Positions 7,889 to 14,964 of a DNA stretch of 32,654 nt are shown one piece after another; positions within the stretch are counted from its first letter, which is position 1; the number at the start of each line of letters is the position of its first letter. The notes below the pieces were generated by a model, which ran no database searches, was not told the DNA's origin, and saw only the letters and a program-made list of their open reading frames with translations. The DNA comes from JBNKDD01 sp050288085 (GTDB taxonomy: Bacteria; Chloroflexota; Anaerolineae; Aggregatilineales; UBA3940), in NCBI GenBank assembly GCA_050288085.1, contig JBNKDD010000028.1:1-32654 (forward strand), given 5' to 3'. Made by a program: the position numbers and the translations under genes.

Positions 7889-7909
7889 TAGGGGGGATTA
7901 TCGCCCCTA
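7889..7909. repeat. TAGGGG palindrome, copy 1
   Basis: TAGGGG and CCCCTA flank a nine-base centre. The right arm contains the stop codon of the upstream nuoM. It belongs to the same family as the elements at 9573-9638 and 17439-17465. Confidence 0.6.
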
Positions 7910-9520
7910 CCCAGATACCAACCGGGTCACCGTCTCGTTGATGACCGACACCAACCACGACGGGAATACACCAATAACCAGCATCAATATCATCAGCGGG
8001 GCCAGGGCGATCACCTCGCGGAATTTGATCTCCAGCGAGTGCCCGTGTGCCATCTCCACCGCCTCTTGATTGAGGGGGCCGAGCAGCACGTGGCGAATCC
8101 CCTTGAGGATATAGGCTCCGGTGAATAACAGGCCCAACATACTGATGGCGAGCATCAGTGTGAAGATGACCTGTCCGCTTTCCGCACCGACCGGCCATAC
8201 GCCTCGAACGACCATAAACTCGCTGACAAAGCCGTTCAGACCGGGCAGGCCAAGCGAGGCCATCGACACGAACATCATGATCCCGCCGTAGACCGGGGCA
8301 ACATACCAGAGGCCGCCCATCTTGGTCAGGTCGCGGGTGTGGATGCGGCTGTACATAATGCCGACCAGGGCGAACATACCTGCCGCGCTCAGACCGTGAT
8401 TGAACATCTGCAAGACAGCGCCGTTCACAGCGATGATGGCGTTCAGTTCGCTGCCGGGTTCGTAACGGCCACCGAGGCCAACCCAGCCCGCCGCTGCAAT
8501 CGCCAGCACCACCCAGCCCATGTGATTGACCGAGCTGTAGGCCACCAGTCGTTTGAAGTCTGTCTGCCCGAAGGACGAGAAGGCTGTCATCACGATGGCG
8601 ATCATACCCAGTACGGCCAGCACCGGGGCAAAGTTATGGGACTGCACCGGGAACAACGGCAGCACGAAGCGCAGGAAACCATAAGCACCCAGCTTGAGCA
8701 GCACCCCGGCCAGGATCATTGACCCGGCGGTGGGGGCTTCGGTGTGGGCATCAGGCAGCCAGGTGTGGAAGGGCCAGACCGGCACCTTGATGGCAAACGC
8801 CAGCGCGAACAGCCAGAAGGCGATGTTCTTCACGATGGGGATGGCAACACCGGCGATAGCGCCGCTGCCGTTCACCCCGCCGTAGGTCGGCCAGGTGGTC
8901 ATGATGTCGATCAGGTCAAAGCTGCCCTGGGTCAGACCGATGATCTGAATACTGAGCAGCAAGCCGAGCGATCCTGCCATCGTATAGAGGAAGAACTTAT
9001 AGCTCGCATAGCGGCGGTTGGCGCTCCCCCAGATGTTGATCAGGAAGTACATCGGCACCAGGCCGAACTCCCAGAACACAAACCAGACCATCAGGTCGAG
9101 GGTGACGAACACGCCCAACATGCCCATTTCCAATAACAGGAACAGGGCCATGTAGAGGTTCACGCGTTCCTCGATTTCCCAAGAGATGATCACGGCCAGC
9201 GGGGTGAGCAGGGTGGTCAGCAGCACCATTGTTGCGCTGATCCCGTCCACGCCAACGTGGTAATAGCTGTTCAGGAGCGGGAACCAGAGCGCCTTTTGTT
9301 CAAAGCAGGCTCCCTCCAGCAGATCGTTGCAAGGATTCTGATTGAACCATCCCCACATTAACAGGGCCAGAATGAAAGGAATCAGGCTGAACAGCAGAGC
9401 TACCCAGCGGGCCAATCCTTTGCTGCCCCGCATATTGCGCGGGAGCAGCATCACGAGCACTGCGCCCAGCAGCGGGATAAAGGTAATCAGTGTGAGCAGA
9501 TTGTTACGGATATAGTCCAT
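7907..9520 (-). CDS. nuoM: NADH-quinone oxidoreductase subunit M, canonical copy
   Basis: A 537-residue antiporter-like proton-pumping subunit of complex I. It keeps all expected residues: E151 in FVFWEFGLVPMYFLI, K245 in FAIKVPVWPFHTWLPDAH, EAPTAGSMILAGVLLKLGAYG and GFVSEFMVV. A periplasm-side loop near 60-80 carries two cysteines (NPCNDLLEGACF), which could form a disulfide; this is an inference. ATG start with GAGGAG eleven bases upstream. It follows nuoL after a repeat-bearing gap and is followed by a DUF2283 gene and the second nuoM. Confidence 0.96.
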   Translation of the reverse strand: MDYIRNNLLTLITFIPLLGAVLVMLLPRNMRGSKGLARWVALLFSLIPFILALLMWGWFNQNPCNDLLEGACFEQKALWFPLLNSYYHVGVDGISATMVLLTTLLTPLAVIISWEIEERVNLYMALFLLLEMGMLGVFVTLDLMVWFVFWEFGLVPMYFLINIWGSANRRYASYKFFLYTMAGSLGLLLSIQIIGLTQGSFDLIDIMTTWPTYGGVNGSGAIAGVAIPIVKNIAFWLFALAFAIKVPVWPFHTWLPDAHTEAPTAGSMILAGVLLKLGAYGFLRFVLPLFPVQSHNFAPVLAVLGMIAIVMTAFSSFGQTDFKRLVAYSSVNHMGWVVLAIAAAGWVGLGGRYEPGSELNAIIAVNGAVLQMFNHGLSAAGMFALVGIMYSRIHTRDLTKMGGLWYVAPVYGGIMMFVSMASLGLPGLNGFVSEFMVVRGVWPVGAESGQVIFTLMLAISMLGLLFTGAYILKGIRHVLLGPLNQEAVEMAHGHSLEIKFREVIALAPLMILMLVIGVFPSWLVSVINETVTRLVSG

Positions 9521-9572
9521 AGACTCTATGGCTCCTCTGCTTTCCGGACATTCAGATAAGCTATATTTGGGT

Positions 9573-9638
9573 CGTAGGGGCGGCGCAAACTTTCAGTTTG
9601 TCCGAGCCGCCCTGGGCACTTCACGAAGCGCCCCTACG
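9573..9638. repeat. TAGGGG palindrome, copy 2 (nuoL-nuoM gap)
   Basis: CGTAGGGGCG (9573-9582) and CGCCCCTACG (9629-9638) are perfect inverted repeats. They enclose a small hairpin, CAAAC/GTTTG (9586-9600). The element lies inside the nuo cluster between two co-directional genes. Confidence 0.65.
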
Positions 9639-9641
9639 GTG

Positions 9642-9660
9642 ATTAATTTGCGAAATTAAT
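9642..9660. repeat. Perfect 19-base palindrome
   Basis: ATTAATTT-GCG-AAATTAAT is perfectly symmetric and lies 16 bases after the nuoL stop. It is strongly AT rich in a GC-rich setting. It could be a protein-binding site or a weak RNA hairpin; there is no T-run after it. Confidence 0.5.
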
Positions 9661-9676
9661 AACAAGTCCCCAGGCG

Positions 9677-11941
9677 TTATCGCAGGAACAACGCCCAGAA
9701 GAAGACTGATGCCAGCATCAATAGTCCAGCCCCGGCAACAATCAAATACTGCTGCACGCGGCCTGACTGAATATACCTGAAGGCTTTGCCCAGATTGCCA
9801 ATACCACCGGCTACCTGATCACCGCCCTGATTGACAACGTAGGTGTCAAAGTCCTTGTTACGGAAGGCCCACCACTCGGTGGAGCGGGCGACGAAGTGCA
9901 GGAACCCGTCGATGATCCCCCGGTCGATCAGCTCGTAGGCCACCTTTTGGGCGAACCACTGGGCCGGGCGGACGAAGATCAGGTCGTACAGTTCGTCCAT
10001 ATAGTACTTGTTCTCGAACAGGGTATAGAGCGGGCCGAGCACCTTTTGAAGCGGGTCAGCCTGACCGGCCTCAAGCGGCTTGCGGACGTAAATCAGCCAG
10101 CCGATAAACAGGCCGCCCAATGCAACCGCCACCGAAACGAGCAGCGGTGTGAAGCTGAACGGCAGTGTCTCCGGGTGTTCAATCAGCGTTCCACCCACAA
10201 AGTGATGGAAGGGATTTCCACCCAGCAGTTCACCCAGTACCGGGAAGTCCTCGTGGACACCGACGTAACCCGCGAAAATAGCAAAGAAAGCCAGGATGAC
10301 CAGCGGTAAGTTCATCCGCCATTCGGTCTGGGTGGCTTCTTTGGCGGCGTGAGTGCGCGGCTGTCCGGCGAAGGTCAGGCCGATCTGCCGCATGGTGTAG
10401 AAAGCGGTCAGGAAAGCGGCAATCGCCAGCACCACAAATACGGCGGGTGAATGGGCCATCGCGTCCGCCAGGATTTCATCCTTGCTCCAGAAGCCTGCTG
10501 TCACCAGCGGGAAGCCGCTCAGGGCCAGGCCGCCGATCAGGAATGTCCAGGCGGTGACGGGAATTCGCTTCCACAGGCCGCCCATGTTGAACATGTCCTG
10601 CGCGTCAAAATCAATCGGGAAGTGATGCCCGTGATGGTGGGCGTGTTCTTCGCCGTGCTCCACCGCGTGGATGACCGATCCGCTGCCCATGAATAACAGG
10701 GCTTTGAAGATCGCGTGGGTCATCAGGTGGAAGGCGGCGGCGATGTACGCGCCGATACCGACCGCAGCGACCATGTAACCCAACTGGCTGATGGTCGAAT
10801 AGGCCAGCACTTTCTTCACGTCACGTTGGGCCATCGCAATCGTTGCGGCAAACAGGGCCGTGAACGCGCCGATAAAGGCGATCACCTGCATCTGGATCGG
10901 GAAGCCGTGTCCGTGCCAACCGACGCTCAACAATGGGAACATGCGGATGATCATGTACACACCCGCTGACACCATCGTTGCAGCGTGGATCATGGCACTG
11001 ACCGGGGTAGGGCCCTCCATCGCATCAGGCAGCCAGGTATGGAGCGGGAATTGAGCGCTCTTACCAACCGTGCCGACGAACAGCAGGATGCCGATCCCCC
11101 CGGCGACGGTCAGACCGGCCAGCCAGGGTATATTCGGGAAGGCCAGTGCTTCCAGGCTGTGGAGCATTTCCTCGTTGTAGAGGATGGCGCGGAAATTGAG
11201 CGTCCCCGTGAAGCTGTACAGCCAGGCGATCCCCAGCAGCATGAACACGTCGCCAACGCGGGTGGTCATGAAGGCTTTGATGCCTGCAACCACCGGGGTG
11301 ACGCGCTTCGGCTGGTTGGGATAAACCCGGTTGTGCCAGAAGCCGATCAGCAAATAGCTGCACAGCCCCATTATCTCCCAGCCGACAAACAGCAGCAGCA
11401 GGTTATCGGCAATCGATAGGAACAGCATCCCCGCTGCAAACAGGCCGATAAAGGCCATGAAGCGGGCTTTCCAGTAGGTCGCATCGAACTTGACCAGGCA
11501 GCGCCCGGCCTCGTCCATGACTGCACCTTCCGGGCAGGAGCCGTCCTTGTTGGGATTAACTTCTGTCCAATAGCTGCCGGAGGCCATGTAGCCCGTGCTG
11601 TAGATGAAGATCATCGTCGCCGTGAGCGGCACGAAGAACAACATCACCGCGCCGAGCGGGTCGATCAGTGCACCCATCTTGAAGCTGGTCGCCGCCGATT
11701 CGCCGAGCGGCAGCCAGACAAAGGATGAGGTAATCGGGTGCTCTCCAAGGTGGGGGGTGGTCAGGGCTGTGATCAGCACCAGGATGGCGATCACCCACGT
11801 CCCTAAGATTGCCCCGATGGCAACCAGATCGCTGACAACTTTGCTCGACCGCGTAAACAGCAGGATGATGAAGAACGCGGCCAGCGGCAGTAAGGGAATC
11901 AGCCAGACAAGCGTTTGAAGCGTTTCAGGATTTAGATTCAT
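9677..11941 (-). CDS. nuoL: NADH-quinone oxidoreductase subunit L
   Basis: The distal antiporter-like proton-pumping subunit of complex I, 754 residues, with the C-terminal lateral helix. The expected Glu (E189 in LLLLFVGWEIMGLCSYLLIGFW) and Lys (K294 in GTVGKSAQFPLHTWLPDAMEG) are present. Two oddities are visible. A loop of about 30 extra residues at 121-155 carries two cysteines (CPEGAVMDEAGRC). A His-rich stretch at 429-440 (HGEEHAHHHGHH) lies between helices. ATG start, six bases after the nuoK stop, with the Shine-Dalgarno overlapping that stop, so nuoK and nuoL are coupled. Confidence 0.96.
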   Translation of the reverse strand: MNLNPETLQTLVWLIPLLPLAAFFIILLFTRSSKVVSDLVAIGAILGTWVIAILVLITALTTPHLGEHPITSSFVWLPLGESAATSFKMGALIDPLGAVMLFFVPLTATMIFIYSTGYMASGSYWTEVNPNKDGSCPEGAVMDEAGRCLVKFDATYWKARFMAFIGLFAAGMLFLSIADNLLLLFVGWEIMGLCSYLLIGFWHNRVYPNQPKRVTPVVAGIKAFMTTRVGDVFMLLGIAWLYSFTGTLNFRAILYNEEMLHSLEALAFPNIPWLAGLTVAGGIGILLFVGTVGKSAQFPLHTWLPDAMEGPTPVSAMIHAATMVSAGVYMIIRMFPLLSVGWHGHGFPIQMQVIAFIGAFTALFAATIAMAQRDVKKVLAYSTISQLGYMVAAVGIGAYIAAAFHLMTHAIFKALLFMGSGSVIHAVEHGEEHAHHHGHHFPIDFDAQDMFNMGGLWKRIPVTAWTFLIGGLALSGFPLVTAGFWSKDEILADAMAHSPAVFVVLAIAAFLTAFYTMRQIGLTFAGQPRTHAAKEATQTEWRMNLPLVILAFFAIFAGYVGVHEDFPVLGELLGGNPFHHFVGGTLIEHPETLPFSFTPLLVSVAVALGGLFIGWLIYVRKPLEAGQADPLQKVLGPLYTLFENKYYMDELYDLIFVRPAQWFAQKVAYELIDRGIIDGFLHFVARSTEWWAFRNKDFDTYVVNQGGDQVAGGIGNLGKAFRYIQSGRVQQYLIVAGAGLLMLASVFFWALFLR

Positions 11942-11947
11942 ACAATC

Positions 11948-12256
11948 TCACCACTTCAACAGGTTGATGTCCTCGGCGGCGACAGTCTGGCGGTTGCGGT
12001 AGATCGAGATGATCAGCGCCAGGCCAACCGCGGCCTCAGCCGCAGCCACCGCAAATACGAAAATCGCAAACACCTGCCCGTTCAACCGTTCAGGTGATAT
12101 ATAGCGCCAGAAAGCGACCAGGTTGATGTTGACCGCGTTGAGCATCAACTCGATGCTCATCAGCAATGCGATTGCATTGCGCCGGGCCAACACCCCGTAG
12201 ACACCTGTCGCGAACAGGATAGCCGCGACAATCAAATAAAATTCCAGAGGGATCAT
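11948..12256 (-). CDS. nuoK: NADH-quinone oxidoreductase subunit K
   Basis: A small three-helix subunit (102 aa, usual length) of the complex I membrane arm that contributes to the proton path. The two buried glutamates of the family are visible in LLMSIELMLNAVNINLVAF and FAVAAAEAAVGLALII. ATG start with GGGAG seven bases upstream. In most operons nuoJ and nuoK nearly overlap; here about 200 bases including a repeat separate them. Confidence 0.96.
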   Translation of the reverse strand: MIPLEFYLIVAAILFATGVYGVLARRNAIALLMSIELMLNAVNINLVAFWRYISPERLNGQVFAIFVFAVAAAEAAVGLALIISIYRNRQTVAAEDINLLKW

Positions 12257-12335
12257 AGATGTTCTCCCAGGGTGGGCGACCGGTAGGTCACCCGTGTACC
12301 AATGATGCCGTTCCGGGGTTTGTGCGGTTAACCCC

Positions 12336-12437
12336 CCACCACCGTTTCACGGGGTCTGCCCCCTCATTGCGGCGAAAATGGACAGGACCATTTTCGCTGG
12401 GGGGCGAATCGCGGCGTAAGCTGCGATGGGGGGTCAA
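12336..12437. repeat. Cloverleaf-like intergenic repeat, copy B (nuoJ-nuoK gap)
   Basis: Read on the minus strand, TTGACCCCCC and GGGGGGTTAA form the outer stem. Three arms follow: ATCGC/GCGAT, a long arm with AGCGAAAATGG/CCATTTTCGC inside CCCCC/GGGGG, and CCGT/ACGG. The order and shared blocks match copy A at 1711-1790 in the opposite orientation. The middle arm is longer and the third arm has different bases that still pair. Confidence 0.7.
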
Positions 12438-12457
12438 ATGCGTAACCCCTTACATTT

Positions 12458-12961
12458 CTAATCCCGTGCGACCACAATGCTGCCGATCAATGCTGCCAGC
12501 AGCAGCACCGATGCGACCTCAAAGGGCAGCGAAAAAGCCTGTGAATTGCCGAAGGCCATACCGAGTTCGGTAATATTGTCGGCTGGTACATCGGCTGCCG
12601 AGGTTATCCCGCCGAACTGGGTCAGGATTACGAAGCCGAGTGTCACCAGCACCAGCGCCGCGATCAGAGCAGCCCAGGGCCATTGGCGGTTGACAGCCTC
12701 CACGTCTTTCCCGGTGATCCGCCGCGTGACCATCACCGTGATGGTGATCAGTACGGCAATCGCGCCGAGGTAAACCAATACCTGTACGGCGGCCAGGAAA
12801 GGCGCTTCAAGCAGAATATACAATCCGGAAATTCCAAACAGCGACAGCACCAGGAAGATGGCGGCGTGGATCAGGTTGCGGCTGCTGACCACTCCGAACC
12901 CACCGACCAGTGTAAACAGGGCCATCGCAAAGAAAGCAATTGTAGACGGTGTAAAGGTCAT
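12458..12961 (-). CDS. nuoJ: NADH-quinone oxidoreductase subunit J
   Basis: A five-helix subunit of the complex I membrane arm (167 aa, typical). Recognisable segments are the N-terminal helix FFAMALFTLVGGFGVVSSRNLIHAA, the conserved LEAPFLAAVQVLVYLGAIAVLITITVM with the central glycine-containing helix, and a C-terminal EVASVLLLAALIGSIVVAR. The frame extends further upstream, but the ATG at 12961 has AGGAGG nine bases before it and gives the normal N-terminus. It starts 13 bases after the nuoH stop. nuoI, which usually lies between H and J, is absent. Confidence 0.95.
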   Translation of the reverse strand: MTFTPSTIAFFAMALFTLVGGFGVVSSRNLIHAAIFLVLSLFGISGLYILLEAPFLAAVQVLVYLGAIAVLITITVMVTRRITGKDVEAVNRQWPWAALIAALVLVTLGFVILTQFGGITSAADVPADNITELGMAFGNSQAFSLPFEVASVLLLAALIGSIVVARD

Positions 12962-12974
12962 TGTGATGTTCCTC

Positions 12975-14216
12975 CTACCGTGCGCCGGTTTCAATCGCGG
13001 CGACTTGCAGCCGCTCCTGCCGCTGACGTTCTCTACGACCAGCCAGCGTGACCCAGAGAGAGGCAATCGCGCCGACGATCACGTTCACTACCAGCAGCAC
13101 CAGGAAGCGCGGCAGCATCTCGACAAAGGTTCCGGTCACCACGTAGTTAGGTAGGATCTGCTGTGCGATCTTATCAACCAGGGCGGATAAGACCAGCAGG
13201 ATCAGCGATACCGGCACCAGGAATTTCCAGCAGAAGGACATGATCTGGTCGATCCGCATACGTGGAATGGTTGCCCGTATCCAAACCTGCACCAGGTATA
13301 GGAACCAGGTCTTGATAGCGAAGTAGATGATACCCAGGCTGGGGATTTGCTCTGCGCCGGGCCCACGCCATCCGCCAAGGAACAGGGCTGCCAGCAATGC
13401 CGCAATCGTGAACCCGTGTGCCCACTCTGCTGCGTAGAACATCGCGAAAGCGAAGCCGCTGTACTCGATGTGATAGCCGGATACAATCTCCGACTCGGCT
13501 TCCAGCAGGTCAAAGGGTTGACGGCCTACCTCTGCAATACTGGAAATCATGAAGATCAGCGCGGCTAGTGGCATGATGAAGACGTAGGCAATCGTCTGTG
13601 ATTCGACTATCACGCCTACCTTCATGCTGCCGGACAGCAGCACCGGGATCATCATGGTGAGGATCAACGGCACCTCGTAACTGACCAGCATCGCAACGGC
13701 CCGGAAAGCACCGAGCAGCGCGTATTTGTTGTTGCTGCTCCAGCCCGCCATCAGGATACCGACGATCCCGAACGAACTGACCGCCGCAATGTATAACACC
13801 CCGACGTTCAGATCCGAGCCGATGGTGGTTGAGGTGAGGGGGACGACCCCCCAGATCATAACCACGCTCATCACGGATAGGATCGGGGCCAGCATGAAGG
13901 GGATCAGGTCAGCTCCATCCGGGAGGATAATTTCTTTGATCAGTAGTTTGAGCAGGTCGGCTATCGTCTGGAAAAGACCCCAGGGACCAACCCGGTTTGG
14001 GCCGATGCGGTCTTGTAACCGGGCCATGATCTTGCGTTCCAACCAGATGTTGGGAACCAACAGCAGCAGCACGACGGTTGCCATCACCCCTGCTGCGACA
14101 AACGCAATGATGTCGGACGTTAACTGCGGCCCGGCTCCCAGATTGCTAATCCATTTGGTCAGCAAGTCACCGATGCCCGTAAAGATATCGGCCAGAAAGG
14201 TCCAAACTGGCTGCAT
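12975..14216 (-). CDS. nuoH: NADH-quinone oxidoreductase subunit H
   Basis: The membrane subunit that joins the peripheral and membrane arms of complex I and lines the quinone site. Strong family motifs include LERKIMARLQDRIGPNRVGP at 59-78, RAVAMLVSYEVPL, SSIAEVGRQPFDLLEAESE, VSGYHIEYSGFAFAMFYAAE and RATIPRMRIDQIMSFCWK. At 413 residues it is somewhat long, with extra N-terminal residues (about 30) and a charged C-terminal tail (GRRERQRQERL). ATG start with CAGGAG upstream. It is preceded by a terminator-like hairpin after nuoA. Confidence 0.97.
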   Translation of the reverse strand: MQPVWTFLADIFTGIGDLLTKWISNLGAGPQLTSDIIAFVAAGVMATVVLLLLVPNIWLERKIMARLQDRIGPNRVGPWGLFQTIADLLKLLIKEIILPDGADLIPFMLAPILSVMSVVMIWGVVPLTSTTIGSDLNVGVLYIAAVSSFGIVGILMAGWSSNNKYALLGAFRAVAMLVSYEVPLILTMMIPVLLSGSMKVGVIVESQTIAYVFIMPLAALIFMISSIAEVGRQPFDLLEAESEIVSGYHIEYSGFAFAMFYAAEWAHGFTIAALLAALFLGGWRGPGAEQIPSLGIIYFAIKTWFLYLVQVWIRATIPRMRIDQIMSFCWKFLVPVSLILLVLSALVDKIAQQILPNYVVTGTFVEMLPRFLVLLVVNVIVGAIASLWVTLAGRRERQRQERLQVAAIETGAR

Positions 14217-14241
14217 AGATGAATCTCCTGCAACTCTAATT

Positions 14242-14267
14242 AAAAAAGCCGACTGCCCCGGTCGGCT
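14242..14267 (-). terminator. Rho-independent terminator between nuoA and nuoH
   Basis: On the minus strand a perfect seven-base stem (AGCCGAC with GTCGGCT, seven-base loop) is followed immediately by TTTTTT. It lies 20 bases past the nuoA stop and 25 bases before nuoH. If active, it would separate nuoA from the rest of the cluster or lower its expression. Confidence 0.8.
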
Positions 14268-14287
14268 ATCGGATTATGGCTGGTATG

Positions 14288-14641
14288 TTATACCCACTCA
14301 AGTACACCTTTTTGCCAGGCGTAGATCAATGCCTCAGCAAGCAGGAGTATGAAAATGACGCCCGTTACCACGCCGAACAGCGGCATATGGTTATAGGCAA
14401 CTGCCCAGGGATACAGGAACACCACCTCAACGTCGAAGACGAGGAAGACCAGTGCAAAGATGTAATACTGCACCTTGAACTGTACCCAGGTCTCCCCGAC
14501 CGTCTCAACACCGCATTCGTAGGTGTCGTTCTTGATCGGATCGGGCTTGCGTGGCCCTAAGATACGACCTGCCAAAATCGGCACAGCAGGCAGTGCTAGG
14601 GATATCACAAATAAGAGTGCGATAAATGTCCACTGACTCAC
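14288..14641 (-). CDS. nuoA: NADH-quinone oxidoreductase subunit A
   Basis: A three-helix membrane subunit of complex I near the quinone site (117 aa, usual length). The family signatures NDTYECGVE with the conserved Cys in the loop near residue 43, FALVFLVFDVEVVFLYPWA, and a final helix ending AWQKGVLEW are all visible. The start is GTG at 14641 with AGGAG ten bases upstream. It is the first gene of the cluster and has its own promoter (14749-14777). nuoB, nuoC and nuoD, which usually follow directly, are not present; a terminator and nuoH follow instead. Confidence 0.95.
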   Translation of the reverse strand: MSQWTFIALLFVISLALPAVPILAGRILGPRKPDPIKNDTYECGVETVGETWVQFKVQYYIFALVFLVFDVEVVFLYPWAVAYNHMPLFGVVTGVIFILLLAEALIYAWQKGVLEWV

Positions 14642-14748
14642 GGGAACACGGCTCCTTCAGTTGTTGTATGGTGCGGACGTTATCGCGGACGAAAGATGCG
14701 ATTTCATCCATTGATTGGAGTGGCGCTCTCAGATAAACGCCGCTACGA

Positions 14749-14777
14749 AGTATAACATTCTGCCAACCAAAAGGCAA
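14749..14777 (-). promoter_or_regulatory. Sigma70-like promoter for nuoA
   Basis: Minus strand: -35 TTGCCT (14772-14777), 17-base spacer, -10 TATACT (14749-14754) with an extended TG one base upstream. It leaves a leader of about 100 bases before the nuoA GTG. Confidence 0.6.
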
Positions 14778-14897
14778 CGCACCTGAAGCCTTCTATCCTT
14801 GATATCGATTATGATGATCTATCATATTAAGTAGGGCTGCTGCCGGTTTCCCTCAATTGCGCAGGGTGCGTATAATGTAAGCGAGGTGTGGGATACG

Positions 14898-14928
14898 TTG
14901 TATTCCCAGAAGAGAACCATGCTATAAT
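14898..14928 (+). promoter_or_regulatory. Extended -10 promoter for the LysM gene
   Basis: A perfect TATAAT (14923-14928) is preceded by TGC, an extended -10 element. TTGTAT at 14898-14903 could be a -35 box with a long 19-base spacer. The distance to the ATG at 14965 is 36 bases. Confidence 0.6.
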
Positions 14929-14964
14929 GGCGAAGAGGCATTCAATTTAGGTTGGAGAAGTGTT

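Larger units (their letters stand above)
14642..14964. other. Divergent promoter region of nuoA and the LysM gene
   Basis: No gene is supported here. It holds a strong-looking minus-strand promoter for nuoA near 14749-14777 and a plus-strand promoter for the LysM gene near 14898-14928. A second TATAAT at 14871-14876 lacks a fitting -35 box. Confidence 0.6.

Noticed and set aside
7854..8198. Upstream half of a 181-codon frame containing the DUF2283 gene
   Set aside because: It overlaps the 3' end of nuoM, its residues match no family, and DUF2283 begins exactly at the GTG at 7853.
12962..13066. Longer nuoJ N-terminus
   Set aside because: It overlaps the end of nuoH, and a strong Shine-Dalgarno precedes the ATG at 12961.
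14871..14876. TATAAT as a second promoter for the LysM gene
   Set aside because: No acceptable -35 box at 16-18 bases and no extended -10 element, unlike the site at 14923.
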